Positions 62,546-64,000 of a DNA stretch of 64,000 bases are shown here, in pieces (within the stretch, counting starts at the first letter, position 1; the number at the start of each line of letters is the position of its first letter). Under the pieces are notes generated by a model. That model ran no database searches, was not told where the DNA came from, and saw only the letters and a list, made by a program, of their open reading frames with translations. This DNA comes from Polaromonas sp. (GTDB taxonomy: Bacteria > Pseudomonadota > Gammaproteobacteria > Burkholderiales > Burkholderiaceae_C). The stretch lies in assembly GCA_030683705.1 (NCBI GenBank), contig JAUXPP010000151.1, positions 1 to 64,000 on the forward strand. The letters are read 5' to 3'. Position numbers and translations under genes: made by a program.

Positions 62546-63394
62546 CTACGTGTACCGCTTGCTCCGCAAATTGTTCTTCATCTCCTTGAGCAGCGGCTGC
62601 AGCTTCTCGCCGCCTATGCGCAACGCCACACAGGTCGCCAGGACGTCGATGATCATCAGGTGCAGCAGGCGCGACACCATCGGGCTGTAGCGGTCGTAGC
62701 CCTCCGGGTGGTCGGCTGCCAGGTGGATGTGACCGGCCGCGGCCAGCGGTGAGCCGCTGGCGGTGATCACGATGGTGGTCGCGCCGTTCTTGCGCGCAAT
62801 GCTTTCAGCGTCCATCAGGTCGCGCGTGCGGCCCGAGTTCGAGATGATCACCACGCAGTCGCCCTGCCTGAGCAGCGAGGCGCTCATCACCTGCAGGTGG
62901 CCGTCGCTGCAGGCGATCGAATGCACGCCGAGGCGGAAAAACTTGTGCTGTGCATCCTGTGCCACGATGCCGGAATTGCCGACGCCAAAAAATTCGATGC
63001 GCTGTCCGCTCTGGCAGGTGGCGGCCAGGGCCTGCGCCGCCTTTTCAATGGCGACCGAACTGGCGTCGTTGCGGTACTTCAGGAAGGCGGCTACCGTGTT
63101 GTCTATCACCTTGACCAGCACGTCGCTGGTCTTGTCGTCAGCGTCAACGCTGCGGTGGATGAAAGGCACACCTTCGCTGACATTGCCGGCCAGCTTGAGC
63201 TTGAAGTCCGACAGGCCGTCATAACCGACGCTGCGGCAAAAGCGTATCACCGTCGGCTTGCTGACATGGGCACGTGCGGCCAGCTCGGTGACCGGCAGGC
63301 TGGCAAAGGCGCGCGGGTCGCCGAGCACCAGGTGCGCGACCCGCTGCTCGGCCGGCGCCAGCGAGGGCAGGCAGGCTTTGATGCGGTCAAGCAA
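62546..63394 (-). CDS. hexR: HexR-type transcriptional regulator (RpiR/MurR family)
   Basis: A 282-residue regulator with an N-terminal RpiR helix-turn-helix (about residues 1-77: LAPAEQRVAHLVL and ARAHVSKPTVIRFCRSVGY) and a SIS sugar-phosphate domain (about 120-260). The zwf neighbour identifies HexR, which senses 2-keto-3-deoxy-6-phosphogluconate and controls central sugar metabolism. The best start is TTG 63394 (LDRIKACLPSLAP). No ATG gives a family N-terminus, because a dispersed palindrome begins 5 bases upstream. Confidence 0.9.
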   Translation of the reverse strand: MLDRIKACLPSLAPAEQRVAHLVLGDPRAFASLPVTELAARAHVSKPTVIRFCRSVGYDGLSDFKLKLAGNVSEGVPFIHRSVDADDKTSDVLVKVIDNTVAAFLKYRNDASSVAIEKAAQALAATCQSGQRIEFFGVGNSGIVAQDAQHKFFRLGVHSIACSDGHLQVMSASLLRQGDCVVIISNSGRTRDLMDAESIARKNGATTIVITASGSPLAAAGHIHLAADHPEGYDRYSPMVSRLLHLMIIDVLATCVALRIGGEKLQPLLKEMKNNLRSKRYT

Positions 63395-63398
63395 GATG

Positions 63399-63529
63399 GC
63401 CCCCACGGTCGCGCACGACCAGGCAGCTGCAAGCAGGGGCCGCGGGTCCGGCCTGCAGGCGCAGCGGCCCCTTTTCCAGGGCAAGGGGCAGGGAGCTGCC
63501 GCAGGCTCGCAGTGAGCGACCGTGGGGGC
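63399..63529. repeat. 131-bp palindromic element between zwf and hexR (copy g)
   Basis: Perfect 14-nt terminal arms GCCCCCACGGTCGC (63399-63412 and 63516-63529). The arms resemble the first block of the two-hairpin family, and a GGGGCCGC...GCGGCCCC stem lies inside. It fills the space from the hexR start to the zwf stop. Confidence 0.75.
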
Positions 63530-64000
63530 TCAACTCTCTTCGCTCCACCAGTGGCTGTCGCGCGCAATCATGGCGCTGGAGGCACTCGGTCCCCAGGTGC
63601 CGGCCGTGTAGGGGCGCGGGCCGTCGGTATCGTGTCGCCAGGCGTCCAGGATCGGTTCGACCCAGCGCCAGGCTTCCTCCTGCTCGTCGCTGCGAACAAA
63701 CAGGTTCAAGCGGCCATTGATCACGTCCAGCAACAGGCGTTCGTAGGCACCAACGCGTTCGGTGCCAAACCGCTTGTCGAAGTCGAGGTCGAGCTGCACC
63801 GGCGCCAGCGTCTGGCTGGCCGCGTGTGCGCCCAGCCGGTTGTCCTGGCCCTGGGCGAGCAGGTGCAGCTCCAGCCCGTCCTTGGGTTGCAGGTTGATCA
63901 CCAGCCGGTTACCGGCGCCCAGCGGCGACTTGAAGATCGCATGCGGTGTCGGCCGGAAGTTGACCTCGATGTGGGCATCGCGGTCGGCCAGGCGCTTGCC
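63530..64000 (-). CDS. zwf: Glucose-6-phosphate dehydrogenase, 3' part (truncated by window end)
   Basis: C-terminal 156 residues of Zwf, which oxidises glucose-6-phosphate to 6-phosphogluconolactone (Entner-Doudoroff and pentose phosphate entry). The frame is open to base 64000. Visible are FKSPLGAGNRLVINLQPKDGLEL, AYERLLLDVINGRLNLFVRSDEQEEAWRWVEPIL and the C-terminal YTAGTWGPSAS, all typical of the enzyme. It is upstream of hexR on the same strand. Confidence 0.95.
   Translation of the reverse strand, partial: GKRLADRDAHIEVNFRPTPHAIFKSPLGAGNRLVINLQPKDGLELHLLAQGQDNRLGAHAASQTLAPVQLDLDFDKRFGTERVGAYERLLLDVINGRLNLFVRSDEQEEAWRWVEPILDAWRHDTDGPRPYTAGTWGPSASSAMIARDSHWWSEES

Overview
The window is chromosomal DNA from a high-GC betaproteobacterium. 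It most resembles the Comamonadaceae (Polaromonas, Rhodoferax or Variovorax type). The evidence is the gene content (ruvAB, phoH-ybeY, coq7, an Omp32-type porin, hexR-zwf, TRAP and Dpp-type transporters with many periplasmic binding proteins) and short dispersed repeats of a kind I associate with that family. I see no rRNA, tRNA, CRISPR array, prophage or intact insertion sequence. The assignment is inference from protein families, not from a marker gene.

Layout. 1-5 kb: 3' end of glmU, a long repeat, a MidA-like methyltransferase, a pteridine-reductase-like SDR with folB, ttcA and a lipoprotein. 5-10 kb: histidine phosphatase, D-threonine-aldolase-like enzyme, methyltransferase, and an unusual fusion of an alkylglycerol-monooxygenase-like domain with a lysoplasmalogenase (YhhN) domain. 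10-17.8 kb: a MacAB-like export operon with an FNR-like box, ruvAB, phoH-like, ybeY, cca. 17.9-23.6 kb: trehalose cluster (otsB, GH15, otsA), a zinc-ribbon membrane protein, a ROK kinase, DUF2905. 24.2-27 kb: Lrp, glmS, and behind glmS two further degenerate copies of the glmS 3' end, each with its own stop codon and hairpin. 27-31.9 kb: a persulfide/sulfide module (SulP, DUF442, two YeeE halves, BigR-type repressor, persulfide dioxygenase, OsmC) read from one perfectly symmetrical promoter-operator. 31.9-37.2 kb: IclR regulator, dehydroquinase-like AroQ, TRAP transporter and quinate/shikimate dehydrogenase, probably for quinate/shikimate-type compounds. 37.3-43.6 kb: SlyD, TonB receptor, queC, ABC transporter, crotonase. 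43.6-49.1 kb: 5'-nucleotidase, late cobalamin genes, CWC protein, ilvA. 49.2-53.2 kb: porin, orphan Phd antitoxin, coq7, OsmC, candidate sRNA, DUF3047 lipoprotein. 53.3-62 kb: Dpp-type peptide ABC operon with two binding proteins and an M20 amidohydrolase. 62.5-64 kb: hexR and the 3' part of zwf.

Three families of dispersed repeats run through the window: a ~400-485 bp structured element (3 copies), an ~80 bp two-hairpin element (about 7 copies, two inside coding sequence) and a ~35-45 bp GCTAT element (9 copies, three inside coding sequence and a fourth overlapping the end of the Lrp gene). They fill gaps inside operons and add residues to proteins. The most unusual signals are the serial glmS tails, which look like scars of repeated integration at an attTn7-like site; the ether-lipid fusion enzyme with a nearby pteridine reductase; the symmetrical sulfide promoter; and a dehydroquinase-like enzyme with two substrate-pocket changes next to a dedicated transporter.
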